Both the position numbers and the translations under genes were made by a program. Below, piece after piece: positions 1 through 8,196 of a DNA stretch of 57,834 bases. The notes under the pieces were generated by a model, which was not told the origin of the DNA, ran no database searches, and was given only the letters and a program-made list of their open reading frames with translations. Position 1 is the first letter of the stretch. Every line of letters begins with the position of its first letter. The DNA is from Spirosoma sp. 48-14 (lineage in GTDB: Bacteria; Bacteroidota; Bacteroidia; Cytophagales; Spirosomataceae), in the NCBI RefSeq assembly GCF_001898575.1, contig NZ_MKUD01000009.1:264578-322411 (forward strand), written 5' to 3'.

Positions 1-511
1 TCACCTGCGAGACCTGAACCCCCGCCAGTTTACCGACCAGTGCCTGACCCAGTGTTGGAGCGGCCACATTCAGTTCGCGGGCTTTCACATTGGAGATAGC
101 TCCCGTCACATCGCTCTTCCGCAGCGTCTGATACCCCACGGCCACCACTTCGCTCAACTGGTTGACGTCTTCTTTCAGCCGTACGGTTAGTATCGGTTGT
201 GAGCCTACTATCACCTCCTGCGTTGCAAACCCTACCGACGAAAATACCAGCGTAGCTCCGGCATTTACATCCAGCGAAAATTGGCCATTGGCATCCGTAA
301 CGGTACCTTTCCGGGTTTGCTTTTCCACAATATTGACCCCCGGAATGGGTTGGTTCTGCTCATCGGTGACCGTACCACTAATACGAATAACCTGATGAAG
401 CAGGAACGTTTTGCGTAGGTTCGCCAGCACTACTGTCTGGCTGGTAAGCAGGCCGATCAGCAGCATAAAGCCAAAGAGGTACCTGCTCAATGGAATTGAG
501 TAATGATTCAT
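1..511 (-). CDS. SusC/RagA-type TonB-dependent outer membrane receptor, N-terminal part
   Basis: Only the first 170 codons are inside the window; the gene runs off the left edge. The protein starts MNHYSIPLSRY, followed by a hydrophobic signal segment (about residues 12-33). Next comes a CarboxypepD_reg-like beta-sandwich (ISGTVTDEQNQPIPGVNI, then TVTDANGQFSL and LVFSSVGF). The TonB-contact and plug-domain start follows (LSEVVAVGYQTLRKSDVTGAI), with GQALVGKLAGVQV, typical of SusC proteins. The family imports oligosaccharides or other large nutrients across the outer membrane, usually with a SusD lipoprotein. The gene begins 48 bp after the propeller-like gene on the same strand, so the two may be co-transcribed. 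The substrate cannot be read from this fragment. Confidence 0.9.
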   Translation of the reverse strand, partial: MNHYSIPLSRYLFGFMLLIGLLTSQTVVLANLRKTFLLHQVIRISGTVTDEQNQPIPGVNIVEKQTRKGTVTDANGQFSLDVNAGATLVFSSVGFATQEVIVGSQPILTVRLKEDVNQLSEVVAVGYQTLRKSDVTGAISNVKARELNVAAPTLGQALVGKLAGVQVSQV

Positions 512-559
512 GTCAAGTTGTATAGAATTGGATTAGTTGTACAGCAAAACCCTGGTGGT

Positions 560-1435
560 TTACCAGGCAAGATTCATAAAATGCACATTATTGGTCCGCG
601 ATGAGGTCACGGCAAGGCCGGTCAGCCTATCGCCTAAAAGTGTAAATCCTTCTAATTCGTCCGCTTTGTCGATGTCGACGGTTTTAATGACCTGTTCCCG
701 TCCCGACTCGATAGACCGTTTGAGGTCCAGAAACGTAAATCGCCAGCGTCGCCCTTCTATCTGATTCTGAATCAGCACCAATACGCCTTTCGATGGTACC
801 CAATGGAGATTTTGCACCCAGGGTGAGCAGGTAAATTTTTTCACAACCACACCAGGCTCACTGGTCTTTTTCGCTTTCGCCAGCAACAGTGGATCGTAAA
901 GCCGCACCTCATTCGCTTTATCGCCATAATCGGCTGTGGCCACATACCATTTGTTCTGATAGCGCACATACTCGGGTCTGGTGCCCTGAATGCACGCATC
1001 ATCCTCAATCGTATTCAGCAGGTTATCGTCCAGCGTACCTGTCCGAAGCAGTCCCGCCCAATTGACCATATAGATTACGGCCCGCCATTTGGTGCCTTCA
1101 GGATTCAGCCGGATGCTGTTGCCAATGAAGGTCGGGCCCGTTTGGTTGTAGGCAATACCTGTCGGGTGATTGATTACATCCTGACCATCGACAGTTAATT
1201 TCACCTCCTGCCCGGTATACGTGAGCGATTCTTTGCCAACCCTGTACGAACGGATCATACCGACCTCCCGATCGCCATATAAATACACCTTATCCGGCTG
1301 ATAACTTACACCCTGACAAGCCCCCAGCGAATCGATTGTGACAGAGGAAGTTAAGCCAATGACGAGATCCCATCTAAAGAAGGAAGAAAGGCCGATCAGG
1401 CCAACCACAATGAAGAGTAACGTCTTCATTATCAT
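560..1435 (-). CDS. Secreted hypothetical protein, beta-propeller-like
   Basis: A 291-residue protein with an N-terminal signal peptide or anchor (MKTLLFIVVGLIGLSSFF). The start could be this third-codon Met, 6 bp inside. The rest is beta-rich, with recurring short blade-like segments (VYLYGDREVGMIRSYRV, PTGIAYNQTGPTFIG, NKWYVATADYGDKANEVRLY, ELEGFTLLGDRLTGLAV). These look like a beta-propeller of the phytase-like/esterase-like sort, but I recognise no named family. It probably acts in the periplasm or at the cell surface. It is 48 bp upstream of the SusC-type gene on the same strand, a context that suggests substrate binding or cleavage linked to uptake, which is inference only. Confidence 0.7.
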   Translation of the reverse strand: MIMKTLLFIVVGLIGLSSFFRWDLVIGLTSSVTIDSLGACQGVSYQPDKVYLYGDREVGMIRSYRVGKESLTYTGQEVKLTVDGQDVINHPTGIAYNQTGPTFIGNSIRLNPEGTKWRAVIYMVNWAGLLRTGTLDDNLLNTIEDDACIQGTRPEYVRYQNKWYVATADYGDKANEVRLYDPLLLAKAKKTSEPGVVVKKFTCSPWVQNLHWVPSKGVLVLIQNQIEGRRWRFTFLDLKRSIESGREQVIKTVDIDKADELEGFTLLGDRLTGLAVTSSRTNNVHFMNLAW

Positions 1436-1836
1436 GCATCTAGTATTGAGAGAGTGTTATCAGCTAATCAGCAAAAACAGACAACTGAACGAAAGACCTT
1501 CCAGAAAAAGCCACCAATGAAAGCGCAAAACAAGCAGTTAGAGATTACCCCAGTTTTACCGAAGTATTTCCAAAGTGTTATGATTTCAGCCAACAGAAAC
1601 GAAAGCAGCTTTACGAGCCCCAACCTGACGATACGAGCGACTTACCGCCCAGCCCCTTCATCATATACTTACTCCATACCCTTTTTTCCCGATAGATCGC
1701 CAACGGCAAAACGCCCCTAATAAGCCACGAACGAATCCTTTATAAATCAGTAATAGACTGATAACATACAGATCATGGCGGTAATTTACCTTTACTACCG
1801 ATCGATAGTTTGCTGAGTAAAATTACCCTTACCTCT
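1436..1836. other. Intergenic stretch with no supported gene
   Basis: Four hundred bases lie between two divergently oriented genes. Open frames here are short, lack family resemblance and overlap the start of the leftward gene, so I do not call them. The stretch probably holds the two divergent promoters. I see no strong palindrome. Confidence 0.5.
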
Positions 1837-2211
1837 ATGTATGCGTGGCTATTTCTATTAATTGCAGCACTTTTTCAAACTGGCTGGACATATTCGCTCA
1901 ACTACATGGCCTTCGATAAATTGACAACGCTGCACTGGAATTCATTTTATTTGCCCGGTGTGGGTTTACCAATCCTGCTCCCTTTTTTAGCCAATATTAT
2001 TTCTGGCCTAATCAACATGTTCTTTTTCTCGCTGGCTTTAAAACAGATTTCTACACCAACTGCTTTCGCCATCTGGACTGCCATGACATTAGCGTTGGTA
2101 AAGGTCATCGACGTAACCGTGCTGAAAGCCCCCTTGACGGCTACCGAACTCTTCTTTCTGTTACTGATTGGTATTGGCATAGTAGGCCTGAGAGCCTATT
2201 CAGCAGCCTAG
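1837..2211 (+). CDS. Small multidrug resistance (SMR) family membrane protein with Glu to Gln change
   Basis: A 124-residue protein with four membrane helices in the EmrE/SugE pattern. The start is the ATG of MYAWLFLLIAALF; an in-frame TTG 27 bp upstream is less likely. Helix 1 reads LIAALFQTGWTYSL, matching the SugE/Gdx pattern LLEVVWA. However, the conserved membrane Glu (Glu14 of EmrE, Glu13 of Gdx), which binds both protons and substrate, is Gln14 here (codon CAA). Helix 3 keeps the SMR-like FAIWTAMTLALVKVI, and helix 4 ends with GLRAYSAA. SMR proteins work as dual-topology or paired dimers; this copy may be half of a heterodimer, a transporter of different chemistry, or inactive. No second SMR gene lies beside it. 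Confidence 0.75.
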   Translation: MYAWLFLLIAALFQTGWTYSLNYMAFDKLTTLHWNSFYLPGVGLPILLPFLANIISGLINMFFFSLALKQISTPTAFAIWTAMTLALVKVIDVTVLKAPLTATELFFLLLIGIGIVGLRAYSAA

Positions 2212-2383
2212 TCATTCCTGTAATCTTCGCCCGTAAAGCCTGTTTAGCGACAAGCCGTTTCGCCTATATCCATTGAGGTAACGGCTCATTCATGATGCTT
2301 TCGGAGTATCAAACCGATCGGGTCAATATCCCGCATACTATCTATCAATAAATAATTTCAACATATTTACATTTTATAAAGTA

Positions 2384-2399
2384 TAACCCAATCGGGTTA
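2384..2399. promoter_or_regulatory. Operator-like inverted repeat upstream of the stressosome operon
   Basis: TAACCC-AATC-GGGTTA is a 6-bp inverted repeat about 100 bp upstream of rsbR, ahead of the -7 element at 2465. Its position fits a regulator site. No binding protein can be named. Confidence 0.35.
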
Positions 2400-2464
2400 C
2401 CTTGTTTTGCATTGGCCCAGCCTAACCATTCCCTAATAAATTACAGTAATCACTAAGTAATTTT

Positions 2465-2472
2465 TACATTTG
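2465..2472 (+). promoter_or_regulatory. Bacteroidota -7 promoter element for the stressosome operon
   Basis: TACATTTG matches the TAnnTTTG -7 consensus of Bacteroidota primary sigma factor promoters. It would start transcription at about 2477, some 20 nt before the rsbR ATG. No clear -33 TTG is visible. Confidence 0.5.
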
Positions 2473-2496
2473 CTAGTTTTCCAATCAACTTGCCTC

Positions 2497-3363
2497 ATGA
2501 CCAATAGTGTAGCTCAATTTCTGAAGAAAAATAAGGACCGCCTTTTAGATACATGGACCCAGAAACAGTTAGCCAGTGATACCCTCCGGGATGATTTAAT
2601 GTCGAATGACGAACTTCGTCTGCAATCTGAAGAATTAGTTAATCTACTGGTAAAGACAGTAAACGACGAAAATATAAACCAAATCGAGTCGTCCAGATTC
2701 GACGAACTGTTTGAACTACTGTCGGGTATTTCCATGTCGAGGGCTCGGCAAGGCTTCTCTCCGCGCGAAACCGGCCTTTATATTTTTAGTCTGAAAGACG
2801 CCATCTTTGACTTGCTTCAGCAGGATTTAAGCAGCGATCCCGTTCAACTTTTTGAAATCAGTCTTAAATTCAACCGCCTATTGGATAGTTTTGGCGTTGT
2901 CACGTTCGAAACGTTTATAAAAGGCCGTGAGGAAGTTATTTTCCGGCAAACGGAAGAGATCAGCGATATTTCTACGCCGGTCATTCAGGTATGGGATGGG
3001 ATTCTTGCCTTGCCGATCATCGGTACGCTAGACAGTGCCCGGACGCAGGTGGTTATGGAAAGTCTTCTCCAGAAAATTGTCGATACAGGTAGTAGTATCG
3101 CCATTCTGGATATATCCGGTGTTCCTGCCGTCGATTCACTGGTAGCGCAGCACCTGATCAAAACTGTCAGCGCTACCCGACTGATGGGCGCCGACTGTAT
3201 TATTAGCGGTATCCGGCCAGAAATTGCCCAGACGGTTGTTCATCTGGGAATTGATCTGTCCAATATCATTACCAAAGCGACGCTGGCCAGTGCGCTCAAG
3301 CACGCATTCAACATGAACAAACTAACGGTGAAACGAGCAGAACCTGAAAAGAAATTCCTGTAG
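2497..3363 (+). CDS. rsbR: RsbR-type stressosome scaffold protein (RsbRD-like N domain plus STAS)
   Basis: A 288-residue protein. Residues about 5-150 are helical and match the RsbRD N-terminal domain (LKKNKDRLLDTWTQKQ, SRARQGFSPRETGLYIFSLK). Residues 155-270 are a STAS domain with the hallmark AILDISGVPAVDSLVAQHL and SGIRPEIAQTVVHLGI. By alignment, the first phosphorylation site of B. subtilis RsbR (Thr171) is Ser214 here (VDS), and Thr246 in IAQT is near the second. RsbR and RsbS build the stressosome, a cytosolic complex that holds RsbT until stress. The N domain is the sensor and is not the globin-like domain of RsbRA. ATG 2497 is preferred over an in-frame TTG at 2470, which lies inside the -7 element. 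It is the first gene of a five-gene operon and ends 5 bp before rsbS. Confidence 0.9.
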   Translation: MTNSVAQFLKKNKDRLLDTWTQKQLASDTLRDDLMSNDELRLQSEELVNLLVKTVNDENINQIESSRFDELFELLSGISMSRARQGFSPRETGLYIFSLKDAIFDLLQQDLSSDPVQLFEISLKFNRLLDSFGVVTFETFIKGREEVIFRQTEEISDISTPVIQVWDGILALPIIGTLDSARTQVVMESLLQKIVDTGSSIAILDISGVPAVDSLVAQHLIKTVSATRLMGADCIISGIRPEIAQTVVHLGIDLSNIITKATLASALKHAFNMNKLTVKRAEPEKKFL

Positions 3364-3368
3364 AAGCG

Positions 3369-3767
3369 ATGGATAAAATACCAATTCTGCGAATGGGGCC
3401 TTTTCTGCTGGTTACCATTCAGGTCGATTTATACGATCGGTTAGCTTTGAATCTGGAAACTGATCTGGTCAATATGGTTCATAAAACCGGCGCTCGTGGG
3501 GTACTGATCGATATTTCGGCAGTCTCGATAGTCGATTCGTTTATGGGGCGCATTCTGGGCAATATTGCTAGTATGACTCGGGTCCTTGATGCCGAAACGG
3601 TGGTTGTAGGGATGCAACCTGCCGTTGCCATTACCTTAATTGAGTTGGGGCTATCGTTAAGTGGTGTGTATACAGCCCTCGATGTAGAGCGAGGTATGGC
3701 TCTCCTGCAAACAAAAATCGGCTCCGATGATGAACTGATTGACGACGATGCTGATCACACTGAGTAA
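3369..3767 (+). CDS. rsbS: RsbS, stressosome core STAS protein
   Basis: A 132-residue single STAS domain. GVLIDISAVSIVDSFMGRIL carries the phosphorylatable Ser57, matching Ser59 of B. subtilis RsbS. In the known system RsbS with RsbR sequesters the kinase RsbT, and phosphorylation by RsbT on stress releases it. The C-terminus is acidic (DDELIDDDADHTE). The gene starts 5 bp after rsbR, and its last 20 bp overlap the start of rsbT, indicating translational coupling. Confidence 0.93.
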   Translation: MDKIPILRMGPFLLVTIQVDLYDRLALNLETDLVNMVHKTGARGVLIDISAVSIVDSFMGRILGNIASMTRVLDAETVVVGMQPAVAITLIELGLSLSGVYTALDVERGMALLQTKIGSDDELIDDDADHTE

Positions 3768-4161
3768 AGACAGCATCGCTATCACCCGAGAGCAGGATGT
3801 GGTGCCCCTCCGAAACCGGGTTAAAGAGGTAGCTGTGAAAATTGGGATGGGCCTTGTGAATCAAACAAAGCTCATTACAGCCGCCAGTGAACTGGTCCGC
3901 AACATGCTCCGCTATGCGGGTACGGGTAATGTCCTGATTGAAGTCGTAAGTCGTGGCCGCGACACGGGCGTACGACTGACATTTTCGGATAAAGGGCCAG
4001 GCATAGCCGATATTAATCTGGCTATGCAGGATGGCTACTCAACCGGAAAGAGCCTCGGCTTAGGCCTGCCAGGCACCAAACGGCTGGTCAATGAATTCTC
4101 AATCCAAAGCGTTGTGGGACAGGGCACTACAGTAACTATTTTAAAATGGAAGAATGGATAA
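3748..4161 (+). CDS. rsbT: RsbT, serine kinase of the stressosome (GHKL ATPase fold)
   Basis: A 137-residue HATPase_c kinase. The N box is AASELVRNMLRYAG, the G1 box SDKGPGI, and the G2-like segment GLGLPGTKRL. Family role: RsbT phosphorylates RsbS and RsbR, leaves the stressosome, and activates a downstream partner. I take ATG 3748 (MLITLSKDSI); a TTG at 3739 is possible. It overlaps rsbS by 20 bp and the next gene by 8 bp. No RsbU homologue or sigma-B locus is visible in the window, so the partner after release is probably the fusion protein or the histidine kinase encoded next. That is inference from gene order. Confidence 0.92.
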   Translation: MLITLSKDSIAITREQDVVPLRNRVKEVAVKIGMGLVNQTKLITAASELVRNMLRYAGTGNVLIEVVSRGRDTGVRLTFSDKGPGIADINLAMQDGYSTGKSLGLGLPGTKRLVNEFSIQSVVGQGTTVTILKWKNG

Positions 4162-5188
4162 CTCTCCTCACGTACGCTTTCAGGCACTTGACCGAAGTTA
4201 TTTGTCGAGCATCAAAAAAGGTATCTATCAACTCGCCACGCTGGTAGGATTCACTACACAACGGCTGAACGAAATCGACTTGATCATTGCCGAATTAACG
4301 TCTAACCTCATCAAGCACGCAGGAGGAGGAGAATTGCTGGTCCGACACTTTCAGCTTGCCAGCAATTCGGGTCTGGAAATCATTAGCCTGGATAATGGCC
4401 CTGGCATGGCCGACCCAGCCCGAATGATGCAGGATGGCGTATCAACCACTAATACACTGGGGCATGGTCTGGGATCGATCAAACGCCTGGCCGATCAGTC
4501 GCAACTCTATTCGATTAAAGGCTGGGGAACCATTGTACTGGTCAGAGTTTTTAAAAACCCATTGGCTACACAAACCAAAATAGCAGGGTTCGAGTTTCGG
4601 TCCCTGCTTGTTGCCAAACCGGGCGAAACGATGTGTGGCGATGGCATTTACGTTAAGAAAACCGACGATTATATTAAACTCTTTGTAGGCGATGGCCTAG
4701 GTCATGGGCCAGAAGCCTATACGGCTGTTCAGTCCGCGATCAATGCGTTTCGGATTTGTGTCGATAATCGCCCGGCAGACATTATCCGGTTCTTGCACCG
4801 TTCCGTAAATAAAACACGCGGCCTGGTAGGTTCAATTGTTGTATACGATATGAAGAATCAGCGGTGGAACTGGTGTGGCGTTGGTAACATTTCGACTCGG
4901 TTAAGTGGCACCATAACCAATAAAAACCTTTTGTCGTATAATGGCATTATCGGCATGAATCTTCCTTCAGCCATGAATGACCACTTTTTACCGCTAGAAC
5001 CAGGCCAGTTATTGATTATGTGTTCCGATGGGCTTCAATCCCGTTGGGATACAACCAAATATCCGTTAATACATCGCTACGACCTAACGGTTCTGGCAGC
5101 AGCTCTATATAAAGATTACGCCCGACAAACTGATGATGCATCACTGTTTATCGGGCGTATGCAGGCTACCTATGGAGGAATTAGCTAA
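4154..5188 (+). CDS. Fusion of an RsbT-like GHKL ATPase with an RsbX-type PP2C phosphatase
   Basis: A 344-residue two-domain protein. Residues 1-135 form a second HATPase_c domain (N box IAELTSNLIKHAG with Glu47 and Asn51; G1 box LDNGPG; TLGHGLGSIKRL). Residues 145-344 form a PP2C/SpoIIE-like domain resembling RsbX, with metal-binding Asp163 (MCGDG) and Asp180 (VGDGLGHG), and CSDGLQSRWD further on. RsbX dephosphorylates RsbR and RsbS to reset the stressosome. Having a kinase-fold domain and the phosphatase in one chain suggests that one protein both sets and resets the switch, or that the ATPase part docks the phosphatase on the complex. Both overlaps with its neighbours (8 bp and 17 bp) point to coupled translation. 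Confidence 0.88.
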   Translation: MDNSPHVRFQALDRSYLSSIKKGIYQLATLVGFTTQRLNEIDLIIAELTSNLIKHAGGGELLVRHFQLASNSGLEIISLDNGPGMADPARMMQDGVSTTNTLGHGLGSIKRLADQSQLYSIKGWGTIVLVRVFKNPLATQTKIAGFEFRSLLVAKPGETMCGDGIYVKKTDDYIKLFVGDGLGHGPEAYTAVQSAINAFRICVDNRPADIIRFLHRSVNKTRGLVGSIVVYDMKNQRWNWCGVGNISTRLSGTITNKNLLSYNGIIGMNLPSAMNDHFLPLEPGQLLIMCSDGLQSRWDTTKYPLIHRYDLTVLAAALYKDYARQTDDASLFIGRMQATYGGIS

Positions 5189-6842
5189 AGTACTGCTCAG
5201 CAATGAAATGGACCTGATTCTGGCCCATAAACGTGCTATGAAATTAGCCGAGCTAGCCGGATTGTCGCTGGCGGCCCAAACTACGTTTGCCACGGCGGTG
5301 TCAGAAGTAGCCCGCTACAGTCTGGAGCATGGTACCGAACCGATTCTGATGCTGGGCGCAACCCATTATCAGCGCAACCAGGCCCTGATGGCGATCGTTG
5401 AAGATAAAACGCTAACCGTAGCCAATCCACTTCATCAAGGATTGCAGTATGCCCAGCGTCTGGTCGAAAAGCTGGAAATCAGCAACACTGGCCTGGCCAG
5501 TAAGATTACCTTGTATTTCAACCTTCCCATCAGCCGCCGGATCAGTGCTGAACGGATTCAGGATTGGCGCGCTCAGTTTATGGCCGATCAGCCTTTGTCG
5601 GCTTATGATGAGATAAAGCGAAAAAACGATCAGTTACAGGAGTTGTCGCAACGGCTGAAAGCCAGCGAGGACCACTATAAACAGGTTACCAACTCGCTGC
5701 CGCTGATGATTTTTACCGCCAATCAGATGGGCCAGCTCCTGTATGCCAATGAGTGGGTAACCGAATTTACAGGCCGGTCCATCCAAAGCCTTAACCAAAG
5801 TAAATGGTCTGACATTATCCATCCGAACGATTACCTTCCGTTCTGGAAGCTATGGACCGAAAAAGCGAGTCGTCATCAGCCCATTCAGTATGAGTTCCGG
5901 CTAAAAGAAAAAGCGACGCAGGCATACTTATGGCATTTGTTCTCAGCCCAGCCCGTCGCTAATGAACTCAGTAAAGTAAATGCCTGGACAGGCTTTGTGG
6001 TCAATATTGATGCACAAAAAATTGTTGGACAAACACTCCAGGAAAAAGAAGAACTAAGCCGCGCCAAAGAAGAGCTAGAGCAATCGCAGCAGAAACTGGA
6101 AACAACCATTAAAGAACTCAACCTGAGTAATGCCAAGCTCAGTCAGTTTGCCTACATTGCCAGTCATGATTTACAGGAACCTTTACGGAAAATACAGCAA
6201 TTCGGTGATCTGATCAAAACACGCAGTGCAACCTTGTCGGGTGAAGACTTGCTCTATCTGGACCGGATGCAGTCGGCTGCGGCCCGCATGTCGATTCTGA
6301 TCAAGGACCTCCTCACCTATTCGCGCCTGTCTACCCGACAGGAAGAACCGATTGAGATTCCTCTAACACAAATTATACAAACAGCCCTGGACAATTTATC
6401 GGTGAGCGTGGAGGAGTCAATGGCTGAAATTACGATAGAAGACCTGCCCGTGATTGCGGCCGATGTACCTCAGCTTACGCAGCTATTCCAGAACTTACTA
6501 GGTAACTCGCTTAAATTCAGGCAAAAAGACGTGATTCCAACTATTCGTGTATTTGCCCATACCGTTCCATCTACAGAGTTGCCCGACTCAATTAAACCCA
6601 CCCGATCCTCGGCTGTGTATACCTGCATCAGTGTAGCCGATAACGGCATCGGCTTCGATGAAAAATACCTGGACCGGATTTTTCAGGTGTTCCAGCGCCT
6701 TCATGGCAAAAACGAATTTGCCGGAACGGGCGTTGGCCTTGCTATTTGTGAAAAAGTAGCCCAAAATCATGGTGGCGCGATTACAGCTACCAGTCAGCCA
6801 GGCCATGGGGCTATATTTCAGCTCTACTTACCCCTGGCATAA
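5172..6842 (+). CDS. Cytosolic PAS histidine kinase with degenerate RsbT-like N-terminal domain
   Basis: A 556-residue protein starting MEELAKVLLS. Residues 1-118 resemble an RsbT-type ATPase but lack its G boxes, and the N-box Asn is replaced (SEVARYSLEHG), so nucleotide binding looks lost. PAS domain at about 165-280, then a coiled coil (280-325). HisKA follows with His332 in ASHDLQEP, then HATPase_c (NLLGNSLKF, VADNGIGFD, GTGVGLAIC). There is no membrane segment and no attached receiver domain. The gene overlaps the phosphatase gene by 17 bp and closes the stressosome operon. This fits stressosome modules feeding a two-component pathway instead of sigma-B. The N domain probably docks on the stressosome or RsbT; its response regulator is not in this window. 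Confidence 0.88.
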   Translation: MEELAKVLLSNEMDLILAHKRAMKLAELAGLSLAAQTTFATAVSEVARYSLEHGTEPILMLGATHYQRNQALMAIVEDKTLTVANPLHQGLQYAQRLVEKLEISNTGLASKITLYFNLPISRRISAERIQDWRAQFMADQPLSAYDEIKRKNDQLQELSQRLKASEDHYKQVTNSLPLMIFTANQMGQLLYANEWVTEFTGRSIQSLNQSKWSDIIHPNDYLPFWKLWTEKASRHQPIQYEFRLKEKATQAYLWHLFSAQPVANELSKVNAWTGFVVNIDAQKIVGQTLQEKEELSRAKEELEQSQQKLETTIKELNLSNAKLSQFAYIASHDLQEPLRKIQQFGDLIKTRSATLSGEDLLYLDRMQSAAARMSILIKDLLTYSRLSTRQEEPIEIPLTQIIQTALDNLSVSVEESMAEITIEDLPVIAADVPQLTQLFQNLLGNSLKFRQKDVIPTIRVFAHTVPSTELPDSIKPTRSSAVYTCISVADNGIGFDEKYLDRIFQVFQRLHGKNEFAGTGVGLAICEKVAQNHGGAITATSQPGHGAIFQLYLPLA

Positions 6843-6843
6843 T

Positions 6844-7239
6844 TTACTGGCGTGTCGATGGCAGTGTGGCTAATTGCAATAGTGTATTTGCCTGCCTGTT
6901 TAACGCCCTGATCGTCCGCGTATGATCTGCAAGTTTGGTGTAGTACTCATCCTGATTAGTGGAATCTGGCTCATGGTACTGATCAACATCGAGCACTAAT
7001 CTTTCCAGTTCCTGTTTCATTGCATTCACCAACGACACCAGCGGACCAATGGCGAATTGAGTGGCACATGGCTTGCCCTGATCAGGTGGGTTATGTTTGG
7101 CCCCAAGATCATTCAGGCACTTAACCAATCGACTATAATTTGAATGAAAATCGGCCGTAACCAACAGCCAGTTCATCAACACACGTTTATGGTTTCCCTC
7201 ATGCATAAGGAAACCATCTGGTGGAGATTTATCTTCCAC
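6844..7239 (-). CDS. Hypothetical helical protein
   Basis: A 131-residue soluble protein that I do not recognise. It is mostly helical with a long C-terminal amphipathic part (LADHTRTIRALNRQANTLLQLATL). It has two cysteines (KCLNDLG, PCATQ) and no signal peptide. Internal Met12 and Met22 are alternative starts. It converges on the histidine kinase gene with a single base between the stop codons, so no terminator separates them. Its size and helical character recall the unassigned 10960 gene, but I see no clear sequence match. Confidence 0.6.
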   Translation of the reverse strand: MEDKSPPDGFLMHEGNHKRVLMNWLLVTADFHSNYSRLVKCLNDLGAKHNPPDQGKPCATQFAIGPLVSLVNAMKQELERLVLDVDQYHEPDSTNQDEYYTKLADHTRTIRALNRQANTLLQLATLPSTRQ

Positions 7240-7400
7240 GCAAATTTTTGTTTAACATTATAACCATATTAAGCCATCAAAGTTAAACAAAAGCCATTAC
7301 CTAAACTCTACATGGTACTCATTTTTACTATGTGGCCAAATCAATTTAACTTAACTAAGATTCCTATATACAATCTATGTAAACCTGTAAACATTTTTAT

Positions 7401-7462
7401 GGTGTATATAACCACCTTATAAATAATACCACTCTACTATTTATGATGTGTGTATATACACC
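7401..7462. promoter_or_regulatory. Inverted repeats in the AT-rich region before the ECF sigma gene
   Basis: The 330 bp between 7240 and 7573 hold no gene and are AT-rich. GGTGTATATA at 7401-7410 is the inverse of TATATACACC at 7453-7462. The second copy contains a perfect 12-bp palindrome, GTGTATATACAC (7450-7461). The site lies about 80 bp upstream of the -7 element of the sigma gene. Operator function is inferred from position only. Confidence 0.4.
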
Positions 7463-7530
7463 GTTTAATAGATTCATTAGGTTTAAGCCCTGTATTTCAG
7501 GCTTATATAAAAAACGATGAAATATTTAAT

Positions 7531-7538
7531 TAAATTTG
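7531..7538 (+). promoter_or_regulatory. -7 promoter element of the ECF sigma gene
   Basis: TAAATTTG matches TAnnTTTG. It predicts a transcript start near 7543 and a leader of about 30 nt before the ATG at 7574. Confidence 0.5.
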
Positions 7539-7573
7539 AAAGCAATATCTAAACTTCTTGTTACCAATACACC

Positions 7574-8128
7574 ATGAAAGTTCACCTAAGTGATGAAGAA
7601 ATGATTCGTCACTACCTGCCCCAGCAGCCTAACCAATGTTTTGAAGCTCTTTACAACCGGTATGTAGGCAAAGTCTACCAGCAATGCCTATCGATGACCA
7701 ACGACTCTGAGCAAGCGCAAGATTTCACACAGGACATTTTCCTGAAGGCGTTTCATAAGTTAGATGCCTTCCAACAGCGCTCAAGTTTTTCTACCTGGCT
7801 TTATTCCATTGCCTACAACTATTGTGCCGACCAACTCCGGCTAGCCCGGCGCATACCTACCACGGATTTAACGGTCCATCTGCAGGAAACCCGAGCCGAT
7901 TATGGCGATGCGCAACTTCATGAAGAGATCTTGCAACTCATGCGGATTGCTATGGATCGGCTGACCGATGATGAACGCAAACTATTACGCATGAAATATG
8001 AAGATGGGATGAGTATAGATGCCATTGCCCAGCTATATGAGCTCAAGCCAAGTGCTGTTAAGATGCGCCTGAAACGTAGCCGTGAGCGTATACAAGCCAT
8101 TTGTACTTCACAGTTGAGTCTCTATTAA
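7574..8128 (+). CDS. ECF-type RNA polymerase sigma factor
   Basis: A 184-residue sigma-70-family protein of the extracytoplasmic-function class. Sigma region 2 covers about residues 20-90 (ALYNRYVGKVYQQC, QDFTQDIFLKAFHKLDAF, SFSTWLYSIAYNYCADQLR). Region 4 covers about 125-180 (LTDDERKLLRMKYEDGMS, IDAIAQLYELKPSAVKMRLK). It directs RNA polymerase to a dedicated promoter set. No anti-sigma gene is adjacent; the next gene is on the other strand behind a strong terminator, so this sigma is either self-controlled or regulated from elsewhere. It lies less than 1 kb after the stressosome operon, but a functional link is speculative. Confidence 0.92.
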   Translation: MKVHLSDEEMIRHYLPQQPNQCFEALYNRYVGKVYQQCLSMTNDSEQAQDFTQDIFLKAFHKLDAFQQRSSFSTWLYSIAYNYCADQLRLARRIPTTDLTVHLQETRADYGDAQLHEEILQLMRIAMDRLTDDERKLLRMKYEDGMSIDAIAQLYELKPSAVKMRLKRSRERIQAICTSQLSLY

Positions 8129-8139
8129 CTGCTCATTAC

Positions 8140-8184
8140 GTAAAAGCACGAAAGCCCGGTTGTACCGGGCTTTCGTGCTTTTAC
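8140..8184. terminator. Strong bidirectional intrinsic terminator
   Basis: A perfect 21-bp inverted repeat (8140-8160 and 8164-8184) with a 3-nt loop. Its outer ends carry AAAA/TTTT runs on both strands. It separates the convergent sigma gene and the 8197 gene. Confidence 0.85.
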
Positions 8185-8196
8185 ATTCACCTGCGC

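Noticed and set aside
1454..1720. 88-codon frame upstream of the SMR gene
   Set aside because: Low-complexity and overlaps the divergent promoter zone; no family.
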